Shown here: piece after piece, positions 56,584-64,000 of the stretch | Position numbering within the stretch: the first letter of the stretch is position 1 | Layout of the letters: each line of letters begins with the position of its first letter | Assembly (NCBI RefSeq): GCF_014647475.1 | Contig: NZ_BMPG01000002.1 | Coordinates: 186,001 to 250,000 of the forward strand | Direction of reading: 5' to 3' | Length of the DNA: 64,000 nucleotides | Source: Halocalculus aciditolerans | Lineage (GTDB): Archaea > Halobacteriota > Halobacteria > Halobacteriales > Halobacteriaceae | Made by a program: the position numbers and the translations under genes | Notes under the pieces: generated by a model | The model's database searches: none | What the model was told of the DNA's origin: nothing | What the model saw: the letters and a program-made list of their open reading frames with translations, nothing else

Positions 56584-57224
56584 ACGTCCGTGACGAGGTC
56601 GCGGAGGGCGGCCGCGGGGTCGTCGGCTTTGGCGACGCCGGACGCGAGCAGGACGCCGGTGGAGCCGAGGTCGCGGGCGGCGGCGACGTCCTCGCCGGTC
56701 GAGATGCCCGCGCCGCAGTACACGTCGACGGCGTCGTCGACGGCGCGGGCGGCGGCGACGGCGTCCTCGACGACGTCGGGGTCGGCCTGGCTCACGGGCG
56801 TGCCGGTGCCGATGAGTTCGGGGGGTTCGACGGCGACGGCGTCCGGGCCGAGCGCCGCGGCCGCGGCGACCTGGTCGGGGTTGTTCGCGCAGACGACCGT
56901 GTCGAGGCCGGCGCGCTCCGCGGCGGCGAGCGAGCCGTCGATGTCCGCGAGTTTCAGGCGGCGCTCGGAGTGATTCAGGAGCGTGCCCGCCGCGCCCGCC
57001 TCGGCGGCGCGCTCCGCCAGCGAACTGCCCGTGTGACTCCCGTGACCGACGGGCGAGACGTGTTGCGCCCACGTCTCCACGCCGGTCTCGGCGACCGCCG
57101 CGAGGTCCGCCGTCTGCGGCGCGACCGCGATTGTCGCGTCCGTCTCCGCGTCGACGTCGGCGGCGGCCTCAGCGATGGCTACCGGGTCACGGGGATACGC
57201 CTTCAGGTTGATCAGGATGAACAT
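56580..57224 (-). CDS. tpiA: Triosephosphate isomerase (archaeal short type)
   Basis: A 214-residue archaeal TIM, about 35 residues shorter than bacterial forms. The start [21 protein letters not shown] includes the Asn and Lys of the active site (NLK). The catalytic His is in [11 protein letters not shown]-like context at [11 protein letters not shown], the catalytic Glu in [16 protein letters not shown], and the phosphate loop in [15 protein letters not shown]. It interconverts dihydroxyacetone phosphate and glyceraldehyde 3-phosphate. It is convergent with the HAH_0734 gene. Confidence 0.96.
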   Translation of the reverse strand: MFILINLKAYPRDPVAIAEAAADVDAETDATIAVAPQTADLAAVAETGVETWAQHVSPVGHGSHTGSSLAERAAEAGAAGTLLNHSERRLKLADIDGSLAAAERAGLDTVVCANNPDQVAAAAALGPDAVAVEPPELIGTGTPVSQADPDVVEDAVAAARAVDDAVDVYCGAGISTGEDVAAARDLGSTGVLLASGVAKADDPAAALRDLVTDV

Positions 57225-57327
57225 ACCCGGTCTTCGACGGACGACCCCTTGAGCGTGGGGGAATCACGGTGCTACGTGCTGGCGTGCGTCTACGGAGGTA
57301 TTTATTCGTCCACGACGGAGCGCCGGT

Positions 57328-57960
57328 ATGCGCAGTGGACTGTCGCTCCAGCCGGCCGCAGAGAACGCCATCACCCCCTACAACCCGCTCGTCGTAGCGC
57401 TCGTGCTCGTCGCCGCCGGCGCGGCGCTCGGCGCGCTCTTCCTCGTCCGCGAGGCGCGCGACGCCCACGGTCCGGACGACCGCCAGTCCTTCGCGTGGCT
57501 CTTCGGGCTCGTCGGCGGCGTCGCCCTCCTCGTCTCCGGCGAGATCTTCTGGGCGAACTGGGCGGGCTTCCCCGCGAGCCAGTACACGGAACTCTTCGGC
57601 GTCGCGCAGACGCTCTACGCGCTCGTGATGCTTTCCGCCGCCTTCACCGTCTACCACGACATCGACGTCCGCCCGTTCGCGTGGGTGACCGCCGTCGCCG
57701 GCGTCCTCCTCCTCCAGGGCGCTCGTGCCATCCTCAGCTTCGGGCTGACGCTCTCCCCGACCGTCTCCGCCGCTATCTGGCTCTCAGCCGGTCTCGGCGC
57801 ACTCGTCCTCCTCCCCGCCGCCTACGCCGACGCGGAATCGACCGCCCGCACCGCCCTCGTCTATCTGGCCGCCGCGCTCTTCGTCGTGCTCGCCGCCGCG
57901 AGCCTCGGAATGGGCGTCGAAGCCCACTACGGCCATATCGCAGAAGCAGTCGCGAACTAG
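57328..57960 (+). CDS. DUF981-family membrane protein
   Basis: A 210-residue protein with six hydrophobic helices. Family-typical segments are FAWLFGLVGGVALLVSGEIFWANW, YTELFGVAQTLYALVMLSAAFTVYHDIDVRP and LSAGLGALVLLPAAYADAES. DUF981 proteins are archaeal and bacterial membrane proteins of unknown function. ATG 57328 is about 100 bp from the divergent tpiA start. Its stop overlaps the stop of the convergent aMBF1 gene by 4 bp. Confidence 0.87.
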   Translation: MRSGLSLQPAAENAITPYNPLVVALVLVAAGAALGALFLVREARDAHGPDDRQSFAWLFGLVGGVALLVSGEIFWANWAGFPASQYTELFGVAQTLYALVMLSAAFTVYHDIDVRPFAWVTAVAGVLLLQGARAILSFGLTLSPTVSAAIWLSAGLGALVLLPAAYADAESTARTALVYLAAALFVVLAAASLGMGVEAHYGHIAEAVAN

Positions 57961-58484
57961 TCCTTCCGCTTCACCATGTCGCCGAGCGTGAGGCCGCCGG
58001 ACTCGCCGCCGCCCGACCACTCCTCCTCGTCGCTCGACGCCTCGGTGAGCGTGATGTCGAGTTTCTTCTCGAGTTTCCGCTGGACCTTCGAGTTCGGGAG
58101 CATGTCGCCGTGCTCCAGCTTCCGGATGAGGCTCGCTTTCTCGTTGATCTCCATCGCGAGCTCCTCCTGGCTGAGCCCCTCGGACTCCCGAGCCTGTTTG
58201 ATTCGCTGGTCGTAGTCCGACGCGAGCTCGTCCATCTCGTCGAACATATCGCGGCGGCGCTTCGAGGAGCCGCCGGACGACGAGCCAGCGGACGAAGAAG
58301 AACTAGACCCCGACTTCCCGCCAGAAGACGACGTGGAGTACTTCGTGCTCGACGAAGAGGACGACTGAGTCTTCACCTCGGTCCCGAACTGCGCGCAGTC
58401 GTCGCACACCTCGATCTCCGCGCCTTCGACCTTCACGGTCTTCGGGCTGGCGACGTCCTTGCCGCACATCTCACACTGAGCCAT
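57957..58484 (-). CDS. Multiprotein bridging factor aMBF1
   Basis: A 175-residue archaeal MBF1. The N-terminal zinc ribbon is MAQCEMCGKDVASPKTVKVEGAEIEVCDDCAQFG with two C-x2-C pairs. A Ser/Gly-rich linker (about 42-75), longer than usual, leads to the Cro-type HTH (RIKQARESEGLSQEELAMEINEKASLIRKLEHGDMLPNSKVQRKLEKKL). aMBF1 links to TBP or translation depending on the organism. ATG 58484 is the conserved start. It is divergent from the three-gene secreted protein cluster, with about 150 bp between them. Confidence 0.95.
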   Translation of the reverse strand: MAQCEMCGKDVASPKTVKVEGAEIEVCDDCAQFGTEVKTQSSSSSSTKYSTSSSGGKSGSSSSSSAGSSSGGSSKRRRDMFDEMDELASDYDQRIKQARESEGLSQEELAMEINEKASLIRKLEHGDMLPNSKVQRKLEKKLDITLTEASSDEEEWSGGGESGGLTLGDMVKRKD

Positions 58485-58635
58485 ACCTTCTCTACCTCTC
58501 GCCCGTTCATAAATGGCACGCCGCGCCGGGCCGATTCGGGGTGTCCGGGGCCGCGACGAGTCGTATGGTGGACGCCGCGATACTTTTATCATTTGGCTTA
58601 TCCTCACTCTGAGGTATGGTCGGAGCGCACTCGCG

Positions 58636-60402
58636 ATGACGGCGAAGGAAAAGCGAGGGCTGTCGCCCGTCCTCGACGTCGTGCTCCTCGTTCTCCTCCT
58701 CGTTCTCCTCCTCGTCGTCACGCAGGCGCTCCTCGTCCCCGTTCTCAACCACCAGGTCGAGCAGGCGCACGAGCAGCGCGCGGCCGCGGAGCTGAGCGAC
58801 TTCGACGCCGCCGCCTCCGCCGTCGCGACGCTCGGACGCCCGCGGTCGGTCTCCATCGACCTCGGGACGACGTACCCGCGCCGTCCCGGTCTCCTCAACC
58901 CGCCGCCGGCGACGGGAACCGTCGCGGCGAGACCACTCGGGGAAGTCGCCGTCTCGAACGTCGCGGCGGCCGGACAGGCCCGCGACTACCTCACCGGCAC
59001 CGTCACGTACAACTCGAGCGTCGTGACGTACACGCCGTCGTACAACGAGTACACGAGCGCGCCGACGACGTACTACGAGAACGGCATGCTCTTCAATCGG
59101 TACGCCGGTGAGACGCGGCTCGTGACGAGCGCGAGCGCGCTCGTCTCCAGGCGCACCATCTCCCTCCGTCTCCTCACCGGGAACCTCTCGGCGACGTCGA
59201 CCGAACCGACGACGCTCACGGTGTCGCCGGTCAGTGCGCCCGCGAACACCGTCCCGGTGACGAACACCGGCGACGGCCCGCTGACGCTCCGCCTCCCCAC
59301 GAATCTCGACGAGGAGACGTGGCGCTCCGTTCTCCGCGACCAGCTCGCCGAGAACGGCGGCTACGTCACGGGCCTCGCCGTCGAGCAGGGGAGCGACGGG
59401 GCGTCGAACACGCTCGTCCTCGCGTTCGAGGAGGGCGAGACGTACCAGCTCGCCGCGAGTCAGGTCACGGTGAACGACGAGACGCAGAGCGAGCCGTCGG
59501 CGCGCGCGAAACCGAAGTACGCCGTCGACACGTACGGTAACGGCACGACCGTCCAGCCGGGCGACGGGCAGGACGTCACGGTCGTCGTCCGCGACCGCTA
59601 CAACAACCCCGTGCCGAACGCGACGGTCACCGCGAGCCAGCCGGGGAACGGCGTCGTCACCGTGAAAGGCGACCCGTCGAGCACGTCGACCACCACGGAC
59701 GCGCGGGGCCGCGCGACCTTCCGCTACACCGCGCCCGACTCGTACACCGGCCCGGTGGAGGAGTTCGACGTCTCCATCGTTCAGCCCGACGGCGAGCAGG
59801 CGTCGAAAGCCGAGACCGTCCCGTTCGTCGTCCGCCAGCAGCGCCCGTTCAACATCGAAATCGTCGACGGGACCGTCACGTCGAACGCGCCCGCGGCGCG
59901 CGTCACGCTCGTCGGCACCGCCATCACGTACGGCGGCGGCGCAGACGACCCCCGCGTCCCCGTCTCCGTCGAGATGCACGTCGGGAGCGGTCGGGACGCC
60001 ACGACCGTCGAGCCCTGGCCGGAGAACGTCAACGACGGGTTCATGGCGGACGGCGGCCAGCGCTACTACTCCATCACGAATCAGGCGGACGGCGTTCGCC
60101 TCTCCGTCACCGCGACCGCCGACGGGAACAGGGTGAGCTCCGACACCTCGCAGAACCGCCACCCCGACATGGTGAAGGTCTTACTCGACGGCGACGACGT
60201 TCCCGCTATCAGCGGCTACGGCGACCAGGACGACGCCGAGGCGTTCCTCCGGCCGTACATGGACGCGGACGGGAGAATCGAACTCAAGGATAATCAGGCC
60301 ATCTTCCTCTTCGAGCTCGGGACGACGGACCCGAACAGCGCGGCCGCCGACTACCAGGACGCCGTCGTCGTCGTGACGTTCCTGAACGCGGAGGGGAGCT
60401 AA
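58636..60402 (+). CDS. Exported pilin-like protein with Ig-like domain, paralogue 1
   Basis: A 588-residue protein. GLSPVLDVVLLVLLLVLLLVV (about 8-28) is an N-terminal membrane helix of the archaeal type IV pilin-like kind, without an obvious signal peptidase I site. A beta-rich region contains TTYPRRPGLLNPPPATGT and YTPSYNEYTSAPTTYY. Residues about 310-400 form an Ig-like (Big_1) domain (PGDGQDVTVVVRDRYNNPVPNATVT). The tail is unique to this copy. ATG 58636 was chosen because the stretch before it holds a TATA-like TTTTATCA (58585). It overlaps paralogue 2 by one base. Confidence 0.78.
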   Translation: MTAKEKRGLSPVLDVVLLVLLLVLLLVVTQALLVPVLNHQVEQAHEQRAAAELSDFDAAASAVATLGRPRSVSIDLGTTYPRRPGLLNPPPATGTVAARPLGEVAVSNVAAAGQARDYLTGTVTYNSSVVTYTPSYNEYTSAPTTYYENGMLFNRYAGETRLVTSASALVSRRTISLRLLTGNLSATSTEPTTLTVSPVSAPANTVPVTNTGDGPLTLRLPTNLDEETWRSVLRDQLAENGGYVTGLAVEQGSDGASNTLVLAFEEGETYQLAASQVTVNDETQSEPSARAKPKYAVDTYGNGTTVQPGDGQDVTVVVRDRYNNPVPNATVTASQPGNGVVTVKGDPSSTSTTTDARGRATFRYTAPDSYTGPVEEFDVSIVQPDGEQASKAETVPFVVRQQRPFNIEIVDGTVTSNAPAARVTLVGTAITYGGGADDPRVPVSVEMHVGSGRDATTVEPWPENVNDGFMADGGQRYYSITNQADGVRLSVTATADGNRVSSDTSQNRHPDMVKVLLDGDDVPAISGYGDQDDAEAFLRPYMDADGRIELKDNQAIFLFELGTTDPNSAAADYQDAVVVVTFLNAEGS

Positions 60403-62060
60403 TGCGGGGCCGATTCCTGAGCCGCGCGCAGACGGAGCTTCTCGGCGCGATACTCGTGTTCGGCGTCGCCATCACAGTGCTCGTCTCCCTGCAGGTGTTC
60501 GCGGTGCCGCTCACGAACGAGCGCGTCGAGTTCTCGCACAACCTCGACGTGCAGGGCGACGTCGGCGAAGTGTCCACGGCGGTGTTCCGAGCGTCGACGA
60601 CGGGCGTCGAGAACGTCGTGACCTTCGACTACGGGACGACGTACCCGAGCCGAGCGTTCCTCCGAAACCCGCCGCCGGCGTCCGGATCGCTCTCCACGAC
60701 CGACCTCGGACGGGTGACGCTCTCGCACGTCTCCGCGAGCGGTGAGGCGAACGACTACGTCTCCGATACGACCTACTCGTTCCGGACGACGGGGCTGACG
60801 TACCGCCCGAGCTACAACGAGTACGCGAACGCGCCGACGACGCGCTACGAGTATCCGGTGACGTACAACGTCTTCGCGAACGGGAACTCGTCCGTCGTCG
60901 GGGAGAGCGGGCTCGTTCGCGGGGACCGCATCACGCTCACGCTCGTCTCCGGGAACTTCTCCCGGGCGCAGGTCGCGCCGGGGGCCGTGCACGTCGTCCC
61001 CGTGAGCGCGCCCGCGCAGTCGACGACCGTGACGAACGCCGGCGACGACCCGATGACGCTCCGTCTCCCCACGCACCTCGATGAGGAGACCTGGGAGTCC
61101 GTTCTCGCCGACCAGCGCGTCGAGAACGGCGGGCACGTCACGGGCCTCGCCGTCGAGGAGGGGAGCGGTGACGCGCCGAACACGCTCGTCCTCACGTTCG
61201 AGGAAGACGAGACGTACCAGCTCCGGCTCGCCCGCGTCGCGGTGGACTACGCGCCGCAGTCGTCGCCGAGCGCCGCGTACCTCGTCGAAACGAGCGGCGA
61301 CCGCTCCGTCGTCGGCCCGGGCGGCGAGCAGCGCGTCGTCGTGCAAGCCCGCGACAGGTACAACAACCCCGTGAGCGGCGCGCGCGTCGAGGTCGCCCAG
61401 ACGGACCTCGGCGCGAACAAGGGGACGGTGACGAACGGCGCGCGGTCCGGCGACCGGCGCACCGCCTACACCGGTGAAGACGGCTACGCGACGTTCTACT
61501 ACACCGCGCCGCAGTCCGGACTCACCGGCGTCAGTCACGCGAACTTCACGCTCAGACTCGACGACGCGTCCAGCGACGCCGAGACCGTCCCGCTGTCCAT
61601 GGAACTCCGCAGTTCGACCATCATCGACGTTAGCGAACCCGACACCGACGCGGAGCTGACGGTCGTCGAGCTCGCGGCGACTGCGGAGGACGCGAGCGGG
61701 AGTAGTTCCTCGCGTGCGTCCGCCGAGCAGGTGACGCTCCGCGATTACGAGTTCACGTCCGGCAGCGGCGTCACCGACGTCTCCGTTCGCATCACGCGCA
61801 CGACGCGGACGGGTCCGCCGTGGCAGCGAGTGCGGGAAATCGCGTCCCGCGACCACATCGCCGCCAAGGGGAACGAGACGCTCGGCTTCGACGGATCGTA
61901 CGCCCCGAGCTCGACGGTGGTCACCGTGACCGTGACCGCGACGGATAACGCGGGAGACACGGTGACCTGCAGGGGAGAGATTTCCCGAACCGGCCCGTCC
62001 GGTCGCATCTCCGTCGATAACGGCGGGTTCACCTGTACCCACAGCGGGAGGTCGAACTGA
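60402..62060 (+). CDS. Exported pilin-like protein with Ig-like domain, paralogue 2
   Basis: A 552-residue protein with the same plan as its neighbours. SRAQTELLGAILVFGVAITVLVSL (about 7-30) is the pilin-like N-helix. Shared blocks are TTYPSRAFLRNPPPASGS, YRPSYNEYANAPTTRYEY, PMTLRLPTHLDEETWESVL and the Ig-like RVVVQARDRYNNPVSGARVEV. A C-terminal extension of about 120 residues (VTLRDYEFTSGSGVTDVSVRI, two late cysteines in TVTCRGEI and GGFTCTHS) may form a disulphide-linked cap. The ATG overlaps the preceding stop, and its stop overlaps paralogue 3, so the three are co-translated. Confidence 0.78.
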   Translation: MRGRFLSRAQTELLGAILVFGVAITVLVSLQVFAVPLTNERVEFSHNLDVQGDVGEVSTAVFRASTTGVENVVTFDYGTTYPSRAFLRNPPPASGSLSTTDLGRVTLSHVSASGEANDYVSDTTYSFRTTGLTYRPSYNEYANAPTTRYEYPVTYNVFANGNSSVVGESGLVRGDRITLTLVSGNFSRAQVAPGAVHVVPVSAPAQSTTVTNAGDDPMTLRLPTHLDEETWESVLADQRVENGGHVTGLAVEEGSGDAPNTLVLTFEEDETYQLRLARVAVDYAPQSSPSAAYLVETSGDRSVVGPGGEQRVVVQARDRYNNPVSGARVEVAQTDLGANKGTVTNGARSGDRRTAYTGEDGYATFYYTAPQSGLTGVSHANFTLRLDDASSDAETVPLSMELRSSTIIDVSEPDTDAELTVVELAATAEDASGSSSSRASAEQVTLRDYEFTSGSGVTDVSVRITRTTRTGPPWQRVREIASRDHIAAKGNETLGFDGSYAPSSTVVTVTVTATDNAGDTVTCRGEISRTGPSGRISVDNGGFTCTHSGRSN

Positions 62061-63205
62061 TGCGTGACCTGAGCGGCGGGGAGCGCGGGCAGGCGGTCGT
62101 GGTGGGCGTCGTGGTGTTCCTCGGGTTCATCGTCGCGCTCGCCGCGCTCTATCAGCTGCAGGTGGTGCCGCTGCAGACGCTGCAGCACGAGTACGCACAC
62201 GAGCAGGCGGTGGACGAGGACCTCACGGCGCTGAACGCGCAGCTAGTGCGGGCGGCGACGGAGGGGGAGCCGACGGCGACGACGGTGGCGGTCGGGCAGG
62301 ACTACTCGTCGTCGCTGTTGTTCCGGACGCCGCCGCCGCTCTCCGGGCGGCTCACGGCGCAGTCCGCGGGGTCGGTGAGCGTCTCGAACGTCGACGTGAC
62401 GGAGGAGGCGCGAAAATCGCCGGCGGGCAACGCGTACGGCCCGTACGAGACGAACACGGTGACGTACACGCCGCAGTACGTGCAGTATTCGAACGCGCCG
62501 GACACCGTGCTGTCGGGCGGGCAGGTCCTCGACCGCTACCCGAACGGGGAGACCACGCGGGTGTCGGGGTCGTCGTTCGTGTCCGGGCGGCAGGTGACGC
62601 TCGTGACGGTCACGGGCTCGCCGGGCGAGGCGGAGGGACTCCGACAGACGGTGACGGCGGTGCCGGCGAGCGCCGCGACGGACGCCGTTTCGGTGACGAA
62701 CACGCCGGACGAGCGGGTGACGATTCGCGTGCCGACGGTGCGCTCGCAGGAAGCCTGGGACGCGACACTCGACGCCCAGACCGTGGCGAACGGCGGCCAC
62801 GTCGTCTCCAAGACGGTTTCTGACGGCGTGTTGACGGTGGTGCTCGAACCGGGCGTGACGTACGACCTCCGGCTGGCGCGCGTCGACCTCGGCGGAGGCG
62901 AGTCGGCGTCGGAGCCGGCGGTCGACGTCGGCGTCGTGTCCGGGGGCGCGCGGTCGGTGCCGCCGGGCGGGAGTCAACGCGTCGTCGTCGAAGCCTACGA
63001 CCGCTTCGGGAATCCCGTGAGCGGCGTTCGCATCGCCGCGAACACGCCCAGCGGCTGGCCGGGACGCGTGCGTTCGACCGACCGCCTCGGCGGGAGTCGA
63101 ACGGTCGCCGTGACGGGCGAAAACGGACGGGCGTCCTTCGTCGTGAAGTCGTCGGAGACCGACGTCGTGAACACGGGCTCGGTGACGTACACGGTTCAGT
63201 CCTGA
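62060..63205 (+). CDS. Exported pilin-like protein with Ig-like domain, paralogue 3
   Basis: A 381-residue protein and the shortest copy. ERGQAVVVGVVVFLGFIVALAALY (about 8-31) is the N-helix. QDYSSSLLFRTPPPLSGR, YTPQYVQYSNAPDTVLSGG and the Ig-like RVVVEAYDRFGNPVSGVRI match the two upstream paralogues, and it ends soon after the Ig-like domain (SVTYTVQS). Third positions lean to G here, unlike paralogues 1 and 2, so it may have a different recent history. As a group the three could form a surface filament or adhesive layer; no pilin peptidase or ATPase gene is in the window. Confidence 0.75.
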   Translation: MRDLSGGERGQAVVVGVVVFLGFIVALAALYQLQVVPLQTLQHEYAHEQAVDEDLTALNAQLVRAATEGEPTATTVAVGQDYSSSLLFRTPPPLSGRLTAQSAGSVSVSNVDVTEEARKSPAGNAYGPYETNTVTYTPQYVQYSNAPDTVLSGGQVLDRYPNGETTRVSGSSFVSGRQVTLVTVTGSPGEAEGLRQTVTAVPASAATDAVSVTNTPDERVTIRVPTVRSQEAWDATLDAQTVANGGHVVSKTVSDGVLTVVLEPGVTYDLRLARVDLGGGESASEPAVDVGVVSGGARSVPPGGSQRVVVEAYDRFGNPVSGVRIAANTPSGWPGRVRSTDRLGGSRTVAVTGENGRASFVVKSSETDVVNTGSVTYTVQS

Positions 63206-63278
63206 CGCGGCCACTCGGGCAGAACCACGGACTACCGGTCAGCGCGAGAAGCGGGACGGAGGAGACTTCCTGTGCGTG

Positions 63279-63899
63279 TTAGCTCTCGAGGTCGCGCCAC
63301 GCGCCCCAGAAGCGCTGGAAGGCGGTGAGGTGGCCGACGACGGCGAAGAGGCCGAGGAGCCAGGCGACGACGCTGACGCCGGCGACGGCGGGGACGACGA
63401 GGGAGAGGACGCCGACGGCACCGACGAGCGCGAGGCGGTCGGCGCGGCCGAGCAGGCCGCCGTACTGGCGTTCGAGGCCGACGGCCTGAATCTGCGTGCC
63501 GAGGTAGGAGGTCATGAGGACGCCGGTGACGGCGGCGAAGCCGAGGGCGTACTGGGCGATGCCGGCGGCGAGGCCGGCGAGGATGACGACGTCCGCGTAG
63601 CGGTCGAGGACGTGGTCGAGGAGGTCGCCGCCGGGGCTATCCGCTTCGAGTTCGCGGGCGAGCGCGCCGTCGAGGAGGTCGAGCCACCCATTAAGAAAGA
63701 CGAGGAGCGCGCCGAGCGCGTAGAACCAGACGTCGTCGCCGCCGGCGGGGCCGCCCCAGTAGAACGCGCCGCCGGCGGCGACGGCGAGGAGGAAGGCGAT
63801 GAAGCTCACGCCGTCGGGGGTGAGGCCGAGGCGGGCGCTCGCGGCGACGAACGGGCGGAGGAGGCGGGAGGCGAGCGGGCGGAACTGGTCGAGCGTCAT
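63279..63899 (-). CDS. CDP-alcohol phosphatidyltransferase
   Basis: A 206-residue membrane enzyme that joins a CDP-activated lipid to an alcohol, probably in archaeal phospholipid synthesis. The signature D-G-x2-A-R-x8-G-x3-D-x3-D is present as DLLDGALARELEADSPGGDLLDHVLDRYAD, with six hydrophobic helices around it. The particular alcohol (serine, inositol phosphate or glycerol phosphate) is not determined. The ATG overlaps the stop of the gene behind it by 3 bp. Confidence 0.9.
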   Translation of the reverse strand: MTLDQFRPLASRLLRPFVAASARLGLTPDGVSFIAFLLAVAAGGAFYWGGPAGGDDVWFYALGALLVFLNGWLDLLDGALARELEADSPGGDLLDHVLDRYADVVILAGLAAGIAQYALGFAAVTGVLMTSYLGTQIQAVGLERQYGGLLGRADRLALVGAVGVLSLVVPAVAGVSVVAWLLGLFAVVGHLTAFQRFWGAWRDLES

Positions 63900-64000
63900 A
63901 GGTACCCCGTGAAGTCGACGTCGCCGGCGCTCGGCTCGCGTTCGCCCGCGACGACGGCGTCGATCTCTCGCGCAACGCCCTCCGGTGTCCGGTCGGTCGT
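63896..64000 (-). CDS. 3' end of a gene upstream of the phosphatidyltransferase (partial)
   Basis: Thirty-four residues are visible, ending EREPSAGDVDFTGYL before TGA at 63896-63898, which overlaps the next ATG. This tail and its position match the C-terminus of haloarchaeal adenylate-kinase-family (Fap7-like) proteins, as I remember them, but the kinase core lies outside the window. It is certainly coding and coupled to the phosphatidyltransferase gene; the identity is tentative. Confidence 0.6.
   Translation of the reverse strand, partial: TTDRTPEGVAREIDAVVAGEREPSAGDVDFTGYL

Overview
The window is haloarchaeal chromosomal DNA. It is GC-rich, its predicted proteins are very acidic, and it carries archaeal-only genes: ribosomal proteins S3Ae and S15, a KEOPS Pcc1 subunit, the multiprotein bridging factor aMBF1, an archaeal GTP cyclohydrolase, bacterio-opsin-activator-type HTH regulators and a PGF-CTERM surface protein. 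Promoters are TATA-like, and some put the predicted transcript start on the start codon. The species cannot be named from the sequence.

Bases 1-9087 look like the right-hand part of an integrated virus or virus-derived element. First comes a tightly overlapping plus-strand run of structural-type genes: small beta-rich proteins, a decapeptide-repeat fibre or spike, a disordered membrane-anchored protein and three small membrane proteins. Then come a VapBC-type toxin-antitoxin pair, a serine recombinase, a zinc-ribbon protein that appears to carry a CAP-like domain, two PhiH1-repressor-like winged-helix proteins transcribed against a small-gene operon, and a tyrosine integrase. The left end lies outside the window.

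Bases 9480-20175 are a complete type I-B CRISPR-Cas locus in the order cas6-cas8b-cas7-cas5-cas3-cas4-cas1-cas2, nearly all overlapping or abutting. It is followed by a leader and an array of 18 repeats and 17 spacers. The base after each 29-nt repeat core falls into four perfect blocks (A5, G4, T4, C4) from leader to distal end. This suggests a 30-nt repeat whose last base changed several times while new repeats were copied from the leader-proximal one. The leader holds two identical 30-bp direct repeats, and an inverted repeat sits just before cas6.

Bases 20219-25311 hold small regulators (a PadR-like and a winged-helix protein), haloarchaeal families of unknown function, a membrane-anchored protein with two LEA2-type domains, an SRPBCC protein and a nitrilase-type amidohydrolase. 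Bases 25315-31590 are a histidine-utilisation operon (hutU-hutG-hutI-hutH) with a divergent HTH regulator.

Bases 31616-49972 are mostly housekeeping: an enoyl-CoA hydratase, an RNase H-like nuclease, an MgtC/DUF4010 membrane protein, a PfkB kinase, a phosphoglycolate phosphatase, a thioesterase, an M24 peptidase, Hsp20, a ketopantoate reductase, an EamA transporter and the cluster rps15-recJ-like-pcc1-rps3ae. A tRNA-Ala(GGC) is at 50207-50278. It is followed by a TetR-MATE efflux pair, a Hvo_1808-type surface protein, a GTP cyclohydrolase, DNA polymerase IV with a PCNA-binding tail, triosephosphate isomerase, aMBF1, three tandem paralogous secreted proteins and a CDP-alcohol phosphatidyltransferase.

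Two unclassified dispersed structures also appear. One is a hairpin with a conserved 10-nt loop and different but self-complementary arms at three loci. The other is a module of about 42 bp at four loci, one of which lies inside a coding sequence as 33-bp tandem units.
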